Assembly: GCA_026708015.1 (NCBI GenBank) | Contig: JAPOVT010000061.1 | Location: 1 to 63,661, forward strand | DNA from: a bacterium | GTDB lineage: Bacteria > Actinomycetota > Acidimicrobiia > Acidimicrobiales > Bin134 | Reading direction: 5' to 3' | Length of the DNA: 63,661 bases | In this document: positions 8,400 through 17,565 of the stretch, piece by piece | Layout: the number at the start of each line of letters is the position of its first letter | How positions within the stretch are numbered: the first letter of the stretch is position 1 | Notes under the pieces: model-generated | Databases searched by the model: none | Seen by the model: only the letters and a program-made list of their open reading frames with translations | Told to the model about the DNA's origin: nothing | Made by a program: the position numbers and the translations under genes

Positions 8400-9332
8400 A
8401 TGAATGATCGACCAGTGGCGTTTGTGACCGGGGCGAGCCGGGGGATTGGCAAGGCGTGCTCGGTGCATTTGGCCCGGGCGGGCTTCGATGTGGCGGTGTC
8501 GGCCCGTACGGTGCAGGAGGGCGAGCAGCGGGAGCACTCCTCCACGGTGCAGCGGTCGGACACCTCGCCGCTGCCGGGCAGCCTGTCGGCCACCGCGGCG
8601 CTGGTGACCGAGGCGGGGGGCGATGCGCTGATCGTGGCCGCCGATCTGCTCGACTTCGACTCCCTGGAGGCGGCGGCCGCTATCACATTGGAGCACTGGG
8701 GCCGGGTGGACGTGCTGGTGAACAACGGGCGCTACATCGGCCCCGGCCACATGGACCGCCTGCTGGACACCCCCATCGAATTGCTCGACTGCCACCTGAA
8801 GGCCAACTGCCTGGCACCGCTGGTGCTCACCAAGGCGTTTTTGCCCCAGATGGTCGAGCGGGGTAGCGGCACCCTGGTGAATATCACCTCGGCCTCGGGC
8901 TACGCCGACCCCACCGAGGCGGCGGGCGACGGCGGCTGGGGCATGGGCTACGGCATCAGCAAGGGCGCCTTCCACCGGGTGGCCGGATTCCTGGCCGTGG
9001 AGCACGGCAAAGACAACATCAACACCTTCAACGTGCAGCCTGGCTACATCTCCACCGAGCGCATCGCCCAAGACATGGCCCAGTTCGGCTTCGAGGACAC
9101 CGGCCAGCCCGCCGACGTGATCGGCGCGGTAGTGGCCTGGCTGGCCACCGACCCCGAAGCCACCGAGCTGAACGGCACCAACATCGAGGCCCAATTCTTC
9201 TGCCACGAACGGGGCCTGCTGCCCAGCTGGGACGGCCCGGAACCCAACACCGCCGCCATCCGCTACGACCTGAGCGGCGCCATCCTGGCCGACAAGGAGG
9301 CTCAGCTTCTGGCCCAGAGCGCCCAAGAGTGA
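8400..9332 (+). CDS. Short-chain dehydrogenase/reductase
   Basis: 310 aa from ATG 8400. NAD(P)-dependent Rossmann oxidoreductase: TGASRGIG cofactor loop at residues 10-17, LVNNGRYIG in place of the usual NNAG, NITSASGY with the catalytic Ser, and GYGISKGAF with Tyr and Lys of the YxxxK pair. It is somewhat longer than a classical 250-aa SDR because of an insert after the first beta-alpha unit (about residues 42-70) and a C-terminal extension. Its stop overlaps the start of the glycosyltransferase by 4 bp (GTGA), so the two are co-transcribed. Substrate unknown. Confidence 0.9.
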   Translation: MNDRPVAFVTGASRGIGKACSVHLARAGFDVAVSARTVQEGEQREHSSTVQRSDTSPLPGSLSATAALVTEAGGDALIVAADLLDFDSLEAAAAITLEHWGRVDVLVNNGRYIGPGHMDRLLDTPIELLDCHLKANCLAPLVLTKAFLPQMVERGSGTLVNITSASGYADPTEAAGDGGWGMGYGISKGAFHRVAGFLAVEHGKDNINTFNVQPGYISTERIAQDMAQFGFEDTGQPADVIGAVVAWLATDPEATELNGTNIEAQFFCHERGLLPSWDGPEPNTAAIRYDLSGAILADKEAQLLAQSAQE

Positions 9333-10099
9333 CCGACGAAGCCGCCGCTGGCCGCAAAGCATCCGGGGGCCGAGAAGCGTCCGGCCGGCTAGAGCTGTGC
9401 ACAGTCATGCCCGTGTACAACGAAGAGGAGATCGCCGGCCAGGTAGCCGAGCGCTGGCTCGGGGTGCTCGACAGCCTGGGCATCGACTACGAGCTGGTGG
9501 CCATCGTGGACGGCGCCACCGACGCCAGCGAGCAGATTCTGCGGGCGGTGGCCGAGCGCCACCCCCGGCTGGTGGTGGACGCCAAGACCAACAGCGGCCA
9601 CGGGCCGACCATCTTGCGGGGCTACCGGCGAGGGACGGTCACCGCTGACTGGGTATTCCAGACCGATTCCGACGACGAGATGCCCGCAAGCTCGTTTGGT
9701 GAGCTGTGGAACCTCCGCCACCAGACGGATGCGGTCATCGGCATCCGAACCAGCCGGAACCAGTCGCCCGGCCGACGGGCCATCACCCGGGCCGCCCGGT
9801 TCACCGCCCGGGCCGCCTTCGGCTGCCGCCTGGCCGACGTGAACTGCCCATACCGGCTGATGCGCTCGACGGTGCTGGCTCCCCTGCTGACCCCCATTCC
9901 CGACGACACCTTCGCCCCCAACGTGGTGCTGTCGGGGATGCTGACCAGATCAGGTGCCCGCGTGGCTGAGGTGCCCGTCCCCCACCAAGACCGCACCACC
10001 GGAGTGGTGTCGATCCTGGGTTGGCGGGCGCTTCGGGCCGCCGTCCGATCCTTCGGCCAGACCGTGCGCCTCAGCCGCGCCCGCATTCCGGAAATCTGA
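9329..10099 (+). CDS. Family 2 glycosyltransferase (DPM1-like)
   Basis: 256 aa, GTG start overlapping the SDR gene. GT-A fold: VMPVYNEEEIAG near the N terminus, VDGATDAS, and the metal/nucleotide site QTDSDDEM. No membrane spans, so it is a soluble or peripheral enzyme like dolichol/polyprenyl-phosphate sugar synthases. Acceptor not identifiable. About 100 bp follow before parC, with no confident promoter call. Confidence 0.85.
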   Translation: MTDEAAAGRKASGGREASGRLELCTVMPVYNEEEIAGQVAERWLGVLDSLGIDYELVAIVDGATDASEQILRAVAERHPRLVVDAKTNSGHGPTILRGYRRGTVTADWVFQTDSDDEMPASSFGELWNLRHQTDAVIGIRTSRNQSPGRRAITRAARFTARAAFGCRLADVNCPYRLMRSTVLAPLLTPIPDDTFAPNVVLSGMLTRSGARVAEVPVPHQDRTTGVVSILGWRALRAAVRSFGQTVRLSRARIPEI

Positions 10100-10200
10100 C
10101 CGTAAGCTGCCGATTTCCGCCCAACTGTCACCGTTGGCAGGTACCGTCTAATCAGGGGTAAAACCCGCACTTCCCCCTACGAAAATCCGCTAAGGGAATC

Positions 10201-12621
10201 ATGCCCCCACAATCACAGTTACCGCTCGGCACCGTGTCGAACGATCGCGACACGGATGTCGATTTTGCCCGTGAGATCGTGCCTGTCCCGGTGGCCGAGG
10301 AGATGTCGGAGTCATTTCTGGCCTACTCCCTGTCGGTCATCACCTCCCGGGCCATCCCCGATGTCCGTGACGGCCTGAAACCGGTGCAGCGCCGCATCCT
10401 CTACTCCATGCTCAACATGGGTATCCGCTCCGACGGTCCCCACCGCAAGAGCGCCCGCGTGGTGGGCGACACGATGGGCAAGTACCACCCCCATGGCGAT
10501 GCCGCCATCTACGACGCCCTCGTGCGCCTGGCCCAGGATTTCTCCCGGCCCATCACCCTGGTGGACCCCCACGGCAACTTCGGCACCCTCGACGACCCCC
10601 CGGCCGCCCCCCGCTACACGGAGTGCCGCCTGGCCAATGCCGCCATGGAGATGCTGGCCGAGATCGACGAGGACACCGTGGACCACCGGTCGACCTACGA
10701 CGGCGAGAGCACCGAGCCCGAGTGCTTGCCGGGCCGGCTGCCCAACCTTCTAGTGAACGGCACCACCGGTATCGCCGTGGGCATGGCCACCAACATGGCC
10801 CCCCACAACCTGCGGGAGGTGGCCGAGGCCATCCGGCTGGTGATGACCAAGCGCCGGCCCAAGCCCACCGTCGACGAGCTGCTCAAGGCCCTGCCCGGCC
10901 CCGATTTCCCCTCCGGGGGCTTGGCCATCGACGCTGAGGAAGGCGGGCTGCGCCAGATCTACGAGAGCGGGCGGGGATCAATCCGGATCCAGGCCAAAAT
11001 GGCACCGGTCAAACTGACCCGCAGCCGCTGGGGAATCGAGGTCACCGAACTCCCCTACATGGTCGGGCCCGAGAAGGTGGTCAAGCGCGTAAACGACCTG
11101 ATCGTCGACGGCAAGCTGCCCGGCATCCACGACGCCCGCAATCTGTCCGACCGCCATCACGGGCTGCGCATCCTGATCGAGTGCGAGCCCCATGTGGAGC
11201 CCGAGAAGCTGTACTACGACCTGTTCCGCCTCACCCCGCTGGAGGAGACCTTCGCAGTCAACAACGTGGTGCTGGTGAACGGCGTCCCCACCACCGTGGG
11301 GCTCTACGACCTGTGCCGCCACTACATCGACCACCGCCTCGACGTTGTGGTGCGGCGCACTCGGCATCGCCTGGGCCGGGCCCGCGACCGCCACCACATT
11401 CTGGAGGGGTTGATCACCGCCCTGGACAACATCGACGAGGTGGTGGCCATCATCCGGAGCTCGGACGACGCTGCCGAGGCCCGGCAGCGATTGCAGGACG
11501 CCCTGGATCTGACTGAGGTCCAGGCGGCCCACATCCTGGACATGCAGCTTCGGCGCCTGACTGCGCTGGAGAAGCAGAAGATCGTCGACGAGCGCGACGA
11601 GCTGGTCGCCCTGATCGACCAATTGGAGAAGCTGCTGGGCTCAGAGCAGCGCCAGCGCACCCTGGTGCTGAAGGAACTGGACGAGCTGGTGGAGCGGTTC
11701 GGACAGGATCGCCGCACCGAGATCGTGTCGCACCGAGACGCCCCGGTGTATGAGGCCACCCCAGTGGTAGAGCTGACGCCGAAGGCCGAAGGGCCGTGCG
11801 TGGTCACGCTGTCTACTACCGGCATCGTGGGCCGGGCTTCGGCAGGGGGTCGCCGGCGATCCCAGTTCGGGCGCCACGACGTGCTGACCGCATCAGTGGA
11901 AGCCGATTCGGCAAGCACGGTCTTGGCCGTCACCTCGGCCGGTCGAGTGATCGCCTCGCCGGTTTCGGCCATCCCCGAAGTGTCGGGCCGCAGTAGAGGT
12001 GCAGGGGCGTCCGAGGTGTTCGGGACAATCCGCAGCGAGGCCGTGCTCACCCTCGTGTTGCCCGGCAGTGATCCGATGACGCTGGTCACCACCGGCGGCA
12101 CAGTGAAGCGGGTCGACCTGTCGGAGGCCGACAAGGGCCGAGCGACCAAGCAGGTCATCAAGCTGAAGCCCAACGACAAGGTGGTGGCCGCGTTCTGTGC
12201 CCCGGAGTCCGCCGAGATGGCGCTGGTCAGCCTCCACGGTCGTGCGCTGCGGGCCCCGATTCAATCGGTCTCCGTTCAAGGGCGCGGGGCATCGGGGGTT
12301 CGGGGTATGAAGCTCAAAAATGGCGACCGGATCATCGCCGCCGCTGGAGTGGTCGGTGACGAGGCCGTGATCATGGTGGATGAAAAGGGTTCGGTGGACA
12401 TCACACCGGTTACAGACATCCCGGCCACCGGTCGGGACGGCTTGGGCACCCAGTTGGGTGGAGAGGTGCCCTTGGCTATGGCCATGGTGACGCCCCCGGC
12501 CGACCTGTTGGCCGAAGTGGACGACAACGGCAAGCCGGCCAAGGCCCCGGTGCCCTTCCCACTGGAAAACGGCGACGCCGGCCACGCCGTGGTCCTGAGC
12601 GTGGGGATGCCCCGATGGTGA
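10201..12621 (+). CDS. parC: DNA topoisomerase IV subunit A (ParC-type)
   Basis: 806 aa. Breaks and rejoins DNA as the A subunit of a type IIA topoisomerase. The breakage-reunion domain starts with SYSLSV-type sequence; the catalytic Tyr is Tyr139 in PRYTECRL. The C-terminal half is a beta-pinwheel (GIVGRASAGG, TTGGTVKRVDLSE, GRALRAPI). I call it ParC rather than GyrA because no clear gyrase box is visible, the A gene precedes the B gene, and PRYTECRL is topo IV-like; a second gyrase in an unusual place cannot be excluded. The residue equivalent to E. coli GyrA Ser83 is Ala101 (HPHGDAAIYD). Confidence 0.85.
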   Translation: MPPQSQLPLGTVSNDRDTDVDFAREIVPVPVAEEMSESFLAYSLSVITSRAIPDVRDGLKPVQRRILYSMLNMGIRSDGPHRKSARVVGDTMGKYHPHGDAAIYDALVRLAQDFSRPITLVDPHGNFGTLDDPPAAPRYTECRLANAAMEMLAEIDEDTVDHRSTYDGESTEPECLPGRLPNLLVNGTTGIAVGMATNMAPHNLREVAEAIRLVMTKRRPKPTVDELLKALPGPDFPSGGLAIDAEEGGLRQIYESGRGSIRIQAKMAPVKLTRSRWGIEVTELPYMVGPEKVVKRVNDLIVDGKLPGIHDARNLSDRHHGLRILIECEPHVEPEKLYYDLFRLTPLEETFAVNNVVLVNGVPTTVGLYDLCRHYIDHRLDVVVRRTRHRLGRARDRHHILEGLITALDNIDEVVAIIRSSDDAAEARQRLQDALDLTEVQAAHILDMQLRRLTALEKQKIVDERDELVALIDQLEKLLGSEQRQRTLVLKELDELVERFGQDRRTEIVSHRDAPVYEATPVVELTPKAEGPCVVTLSTTGIVGRASAGGRRRSQFGRHDVLTASVEADSASTVLAVTSAGRVIASPVSAIPEVSGRSRGAGASEVFGTIRSEAVLTLVLPGSDPMTLVTTGGTVKRVDLSEADKGRATKQVIKLKPNDKVVAAFCAPESAEMALVSLHGRALRAPIQSVSVQGRGASGVRGMKLKNGDRIIAAAGVVGDEAVIMVDEKGSVDITPVTDIPATGRDGLGTQLGGEVPLAMAMVTPPADLLAEVDDNGKPAKAPVPFPLENGDAGHAVVLSVGMPRW

Positions 12622-14708
12622 CCCAGACCAGTTCCTCCTCCCGCTCTCGGGGCAAGAACTCCGACTTGTTCACCCCTCCCAACGGGGGCAACGGCAACGG
12701 CAGCTACGAAGCGGCCGACATCGTCACCCTCGAGGGGTTGGAGGCGGTCCGCAAGCGCCCCGGCATGTACATCGGGGGCACCGGCAGCGACGGCCTCATG
12801 CATTTGGTGTGGGAGCTGATCGACAACGGCGTGGACGAGGCGGGCGCCGGATTCGCCACCCGCATCGACGTGATCCTGCATGCCGACGGTTCGATAGAGG
12901 TGAGCGACAACGGTCGGGGCATACCGATCGACCCCCATCCCACCAAGAAGGTGTCGGCTCTGGAGGTGGTGCTCACTGAATTGCACTCCGGCGGGAAGTT
13001 CGGCGGCGGGGTCTACGGTGCCTCAGGCGGACTGCACGGGGTGGGCGCATCGGTGGTCAACGCCCTGTCCACTCGGCTACGGGCCGAAGTGGACCGAGAC
13101 GGCGCCACCAGGCAGCTTTGGTTCGTCAAACAGAAGGCCGGGCAGTTCGACGGCGACAAGTTCGTCAAGGGCCACAAGCTCCGCCGGATCCGCTCCACCC
13201 GCAAAACCGGCACTCGTATCCGGTTCTGGCCCGATCGGGACATGTTCGACCCCGACGCGGCAGTGGAGTTTGAAGCCATCCGCCAGCGGGCCCAGCAGGC
13301 CTGCTTCTTGGTGCCCGGACTCAGGATCAAGCTGGAAGATAAGCGCCGAGGCCACAACAACGAGCCGGTGGACCTGATCTCCCATGGGGGCCTGGCCGAT
13401 CTGGTGGCCCACCTGTCGGCGTCTGAGGCCGTCACCGAGGTCATCTCCATTCCCGGAGCCGAGGAGTTCGAGGAGAAGGTCCCCGTGGACGGCGCCATGG
13501 AATTGGTCACCCGGCTGTGCCAAGTGGACATCGCCATGCGCTGGGTCAAGGACTACGACACCAAGGTGGCCACGTTCGTCAACACCATTCCAACCCCCCA
13601 CGGAGGCACCCACCTGGCCGGCTTCGAGCGGGCCCTGACGCGGGCGATCAACGACAGCCTGCTGGCCGATTCCAAGAAGCTGGCCCGCCTGGCCAAGCAG
13701 GGCAACGACCGAGCCCAACGAGAGGACGTGCAGGAGGGCTTGGTTGCCGCAGTCAAAGTCACCCTGCCCGAGCCGCAATTCCGGGGCCAGACCAAGCAGG
13801 AACTGGGCACCCCGCCGGTGCAGTCCATCGTCTACAACGTTCTCAAGGATGGCTTGGAGAGCTGGTTCCAAACCGGCCCGAAGAGCCATGTCAGCGCCTT
13901 GCAATCGAAGATTGCCGACGCGGTGGTGAGCCGGGTGTCGGCTCGCCAGACCCTGGAGAACAAGCGCCGGGCCGCGTCGCTGGGCTCCACCGGAATGCCC
14001 GACAAGCTGGCCGACTGCCGGGTACACGGCCCGGAGTCCGAGCTGATCCTGGTGGAGGGCGACTCGGCCGCCGGCCCGGCCAAGGCGGGGCGCAACGCCG
14101 AGAACATGGCTATCCTGCCGTTGCGGGGCAAGGTGGTGAACGCCGCCAAGTCGTCGGTGAAGCAGGTGTTGGACAACGCCGAGGCCCAGGCCCTGTTCAC
14201 CGCAATTGGGGCCGGCTCCGGAGACGACTTCGACATGGCCAAGGCTCGGTATGGGCGCATCGTGATCTTGTGCGATGCCGATGTGGACGGCAGCCACATC
14301 CGGTGCCTGCTGCTCACCCTCATCCACCGCTTCATGCACCCAATGCTGGAGGCGGGCCGGGTCTATGCCGCCCAGCCCCCGCTGTACACCGCCAAGGTGG
14401 GCGATCAGACCCACCGGGCGTGGTCGGACGCCGAACGAGACCAGATCACCGCCGAACTGGCCAAGGGCAACCGAAAAGCCGAGAACATCCGGTGGTCCCG
14501 GTTCAAGGGTCTGGGCGAGATGGATACCGACGAGTTGGCCGAATGCGCCCTCGACCCCGAAACCCGCACACTTCGGCAGCTCACCCTCGACGATGCGAAA
14601 AAGGCCGAGGAGATGTTCGAGACCCTGATGGGCGCCGATGTGGGTCGCCGCAAGGACTTCCTCATTGCCCACAGCGAGCTGGTCGACCGCGACGCCCTCG
14701 ACTACTGA
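12615..14708 (+). CDS. parE: DNA topoisomerase IV subunit B (ParE-type)
   Basis: 697 aa, overlapping parC by 7 bp. The GHKL ATPase part has ELIDNGVDEA, DNGRGIPID and GGLHGVGASVVNAL. The transducer domain follows, then TOPRIM with LILVEGDSAAGPAKAG and DADVDGSHIRCLLLT. The C terminus ends in the conserved GxxVGRRKDFL-type segment. Length is that of ParE/GyrB without insertions. Forms the heterotetramer with the A subunit encoded just before. Confidence 0.9.
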   Translation: MVTQTSSSSRSRGKNSDLFTPPNGGNGNGSYEAADIVTLEGLEAVRKRPGMYIGGTGSDGLMHLVWELIDNGVDEAGAGFATRIDVILHADGSIEVSDNGRGIPIDPHPTKKVSALEVVLTELHSGGKFGGGVYGASGGLHGVGASVVNALSTRLRAEVDRDGATRQLWFVKQKAGQFDGDKFVKGHKLRRIRSTRKTGTRIRFWPDRDMFDPDAAVEFEAIRQRAQQACFLVPGLRIKLEDKRRGHNNEPVDLISHGGLADLVAHLSASEAVTEVISIPGAEEFEEKVPVDGAMELVTRLCQVDIAMRWVKDYDTKVATFVNTIPTPHGGTHLAGFERALTRAINDSLLADSKKLARLAKQGNDRAQREDVQEGLVAAVKVTLPEPQFRGQTKQELGTPPVQSIVYNVLKDGLESWFQTGPKSHVSALQSKIADAVVSRVSARQTLENKRRAASLGSTGMPDKLADCRVHGPESELILVEGDSAAGPAKAGRNAENMAILPLRGKVVNAAKSSVKQVLDNAEAQALFTAIGAGSGDDFDMAKARYGRIVILCDADVDGSHIRCLLLTLIHRFMHPMLEAGRVYAAQPPLYTAKVGDQTHRAWSDAERDQITAELAKGNRKAENIRWSRFKGLGEMDTDELAECALDPETRTLRQLTLDDAKKAEEMFETLMGADVGRRKDFLIAHSELVDRDALDY

Positions 14709-14737
14709 CGGCCAGAAAAGAAATCGGATAGACAGAC

Positions 14738-15649
14738 ATGACAGTGACCGAACCCGTCGAACAGACCGCCGAACCGGCAAGCGACAAGCTCATGGAGATT
14801 CCTGAGCGCTACATGCCTAAACACCTGTCGCCCTCCAGCGCCTCGTCGTATCGAGAGTGCGCCCGGCGCTGGAAGTTCCGCTACGTCGACCGCCTGCCCG
14901 ACCCGCCAGGAGAGGCCGCGGTCACCGGCACCTTCGCCCACATGGTGCTGGAAAAGCTGATGCAAGAACCGGTGGAGAACCGGACCGTGGACCGAGCCAA
15001 GGAGTTGGCTCGCGAGGCCTGGCCCGCCATGGAGAACAGCCGTGACTACCGATCCCTGGATCTGGACGACAATGCCAGCCGGAACTTTCGATGGAACGGC
15101 TGGAAGGCGATCGGGGGACTGTGGGAGCTGGAAGACCCCGGCAAGGTGCGGGTCGCCGCCACCGAGCAGGACGTGAGGGTCGAGATCAACGGGGTTCCGT
15201 TCCGAGGCATCATCGACCGAGTTGATGAGACCGACGACGGCTTGGTGGTTACCGACTACAAGTCGGGCAAGGCACCGTCGGAGCGGTTCTCCTCCAACTA
15301 CGCCACCCAGATGCTGCTGTACGCGGCGGCGCTCACCGAACTGGAAGGCCGCAAGCCGGCCAAGGCGCAGCTGCTGTATCTGGGCCAGAAAGTGGTGGAG
15401 GTGGAGATCACCAACGAGAGCCTGGCCGAGGCGGTGGACGAGCTGCGAACCACGTGGCTGGCCATCATGGAAAGCTGCATCTCCCAGGAGTTCGAAGCCT
15501 CAGTCGGTCCGTTGTGCGGTTGGTGCCCGTTCGTGGTCCAATGCCCTGAGGGGACCGAGGAAGTGCTCCGCCGCGACAAGATCGGCAAGTTGCGGTCCGA
15601 TGCCCCCGCTCTGGAGCGGATCGCCCAAGCCGCAACTACAGACGACTAG
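14738..15649 (+). CDS. RecB-family PD-(D/E)XK nuclease with Fe-S cysteines
   Basis: 303 aa. LSPSSASSYRECARRWKFRY opens the nuclease domain; GTFAHMVLEKL carries the conserved His, FRGIIDRVDE the Asp, and VVTDYKSGK the Glu/Asp-Lys motif. One Cys near the start (SYREC) and three at the end (PLCGWCPFVVQC) are arranged as in the 4Fe-4S nucleases of the AddB/Cas4 group. It stands alone, so it may act in DNA repair as a separate exonuclease. The larger AddB/AddA-like pair lies 2.6 kb further on. It is convergent with the APH-like gene and overlaps its end by 4 bp. Confidence 0.85.
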   Translation: MTVTEPVEQTAEPASDKLMEIPERYMPKHLSPSSASSYRECARRWKFRYVDRLPDPPGEAAVTGTFAHMVLEKLMQEPVENRTVDRAKELAREAWPAMENSRDYRSLDLDDNASRNFRWNGWKAIGGLWELEDPGKVRVAATEQDVRVEINGVPFRGIIDRVDETDDGLVVTDYKSGKAPSERFSSNYATQMLLYAAALTELEGRKPAKAQLLYLGQKVVEVEITNESLAEAVDELRTTWLAIMESCISQEFEASVGPLCGWCPFVVQCPEGTEEVLRRDKIGKLRSDAPALERIAQAATTDD

Positions 15650-16860
15650 ACCCGGGGCAGGCGCGTTCCGGCCAGTCGGCCCATAGCCGGCCGCATGAGC
15701 GCCTCCTGGCGCAGGGTGACTCGGGCCCAGTAGTGGGCGGCTTCGCGGTCGTCACCCATCTCGAAGCGACCCCGGTCGGCTCGGTCTTGGTCAGCGAGGG
15801 TTGAGCCAATGCGGTCCACCATGTCCAGGTATCGCACCAGCCGGGCCACCGACTTGGCCCGGGCCGCGGCGTACCCCTCCAAAGCAGGGGTGACCACCGT
15901 GCGCAGATCGTCGAGCACGGCCTCGTAGACCGCGCTGACCTCAGTATCGGAGGGCTCAGGTACTTCGATTGGCTCCACCGCTACGCCGAGGGCTTCACAC
16001 AACAGCTCGGCGGTCACCCGACGGTGGAGGGTGGAGAACAGCATGCCCATGCCCATGTCCCCCCCGGCCGCACCGGTCACCCCCAAGCCGATGAGGTTGC
16101 GGACCTGGCAAGCCAGCTGCCAGTAGCGCACCCGCCCGGCGTCCAGCGGACCGTCGTACCACCCGAACGCAGTGTTGATGTCTACAAACGGGGTGAGCAT
16201 GGCCCGCACCGTGATCCAGGCCAAATCCTCCATGGGATCGCCCACATGGGCCAGTTCCCAGTCGCACAGCCCCGTCACCCGTATACCGTCGTGCAGCACA
16301 TTGCCCGGCCCCAGATCACCGTGGACCAGCACTGCTCGCTCAGGGGGTGGGGGTGCCATCCCGGCCAGTTGGCGCAAACCCAGATCGATAAGCGGATCGG
16401 GCTCAGGGCAATGATCCCGATAGAGCCGAGTCCACAATTTCATTTCGCCTAGGGCCAGGTCGTCATGGGCCAGATCGGCCGGTGGGTCAAGAGCATGGAG
16501 GGCGTTGACCTGCTCCATGAAGTCCTTGGCCAGAGCAGAATCGTCCAGCGGACCCGGCGTTCCCTCTACAAAGTCCAACAGCAGCGCCCGCCCATCGGGG
16601 CTGACCCCTCGGAATCCAGCGGCCCGTACCGGCTTGTCGGTCAGCCACCGATACACCTCGGCCTCGCGACCTAGGTCGTAGCCCACCGAGGAGAGCGCCG
16701 ATGTTCCGGCGTCCATACGCAAGAACATCTGCTCCCCTCCATCCAGCGTCACCACCCACGCCTGGCGGGAAGCACCCCCCGGAATGCGAACCGCATCAAC
16801 AACCGCCTGGCCGCAGCACTCTTTCACCCACGCCAGCAGCTCACGATCCAACTCGCTCAC
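15646..16860 (-). CDS. APH-type phosphotransferase family protein
   Basis: 404 aa, GTG start. The kinase-like fold is shown by LVHGDLGPGNVL (Brenner motif, catalytic Asp) and GLCDWELAHVGDP (metal-binding Asp). Members in actinobacteria phosphorylate antibiotics, choline-like compounds or acyl-CoA-related substrates. About 100 residues beyond the kinase core have no clear match. Nothing in the context suggests antibiotic resistance. Confidence 0.8.
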   Translation of the reverse strand: MSELDRELLAWVKECCGQAVVDAVRIPGGASRQAWVVTLDGGEQMFLRMDAGTSALSSVGYDLGREAEVYRWLTDKPVRAAGFRGVSPDGRALLLDFVEGTPGPLDDSALAKDFMEQVNALHALDPPADLAHDDLALGEMKLWTRLYRDHCPEPDPLIDLGLRQLAGMAPPPPERAVLVHGDLGPGNVLHDGIRVTGLCDWELAHVGDPMEDLAWITVRAMLTPFVDINTAFGWYDGPLDAGRVRYWQLACQVRNLIGLGVTGAAGGDMGMGMLFSTLHRRVTAELLCEALGVAVEPIEVPEPSDTEVSAVYEAVLDDLRTVVTPALEGYAAARAKSVARLVRYLDMVDRIGSTLADQDRADRGRFEMGDDREAAHYWARVTLRQEALMRPAMGRLAGTRLPRV

Positions 16861-16896
16861 CCGACCAGGCTAAGCCCCTCCATCACCTGTCGCTCA

Positions 16897-17526
16897 TTGT
16901 GCGTCTACGCTCAGCACCTCGTGTTCCCACCGGGCTTCTTCGATCGGGCTGATCCCAGCCCCGACCACCTCTTCTACTCACCACCCCGCCTGGTCACCCA
17001 CATAGACGACCAAGCCACCGCCGCCGTCGGTGCCCTGTACCGAGAGTTGGGCCTCACCGGAGAAGTACTCGATCTGATGTCGTCGTGGATCTCACACTTC
17101 ACCCACCCCCCAGACCGGCTGGTGGCCCTGGGAATGAACGAGGTCGAACTGGCTGCCAACCCCCTGGCCCACGAATGGCTCATTCACGACCTCAACGACA
17201 CCCCGCGACTCCCCTTCGACGACGACTCCTTCGACGCCGTCACCTGCTGCGTCTCGGTTGACTACCTCACCAGACCAGTGGAGGTGTTCACCGACGTGTC
17301 CCGCGTGCTGAGCCCCGGCGGCCTGTTTGTGGTCACGTTCTCCAATCGGTGCTTCCCCACCAAAGCCATTCGAGGCTGGCTATACGCCGACGACGAAGGA
17401 CACCTAGAAGTCGTCCGCCGCTATTTCGAAGCCGCCGACGGATAGGCCGAGCCGGTGATCAAGCAGTGCATCCCCCCGGGCACACCCGGCGACCCCCTCT
17501 ACGCCGTGTACGCCGAAGCCATCTGA
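16897..17526 (+). pseudogene. SAM-dependent methyltransferase interrupted by an in-frame amber codon
   Basis: From TTG 16897 (or GTG 16921, which gives the more natural start VFPPGFFDR) the frame encodes a class I methyltransferase: GEVLDLMSSWISHF in the place of motif I, LPFDDDSFDAVTCCVSVDYL, and RVLSPGGLFVVTFSNRCFP. At 17443 a TAG ends the frame after AADG. The same frame then continues for 26 more codons (AEPVIKQCIPPGTPGDPLYAVYAEAI) to a TGA at 17524, and that tail looks like the normal end of the protein. So the annotated 182-aa product lacks its last beta strand. Either a recent nonsense mutation, read-through, or a base error. Confidence 0.7.
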
Positions 17527-17565
17527 CCGGCAGCGGATGGAGCCCGCTACTCACCCGAAGGGCAG

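Noticed and set aside
13077..14780. A 567-codon minus-strand frame
   Set aside because: Antisense to parE, whose motifs are all present; the minus translation is low-complexity and unlike any family.
17443..17445. TAG as a pyrrolysine codon
   Set aside because: Nothing in the window points to pyrrolysine use, and the family has no such residue; a nonsense change or base error is simpler.
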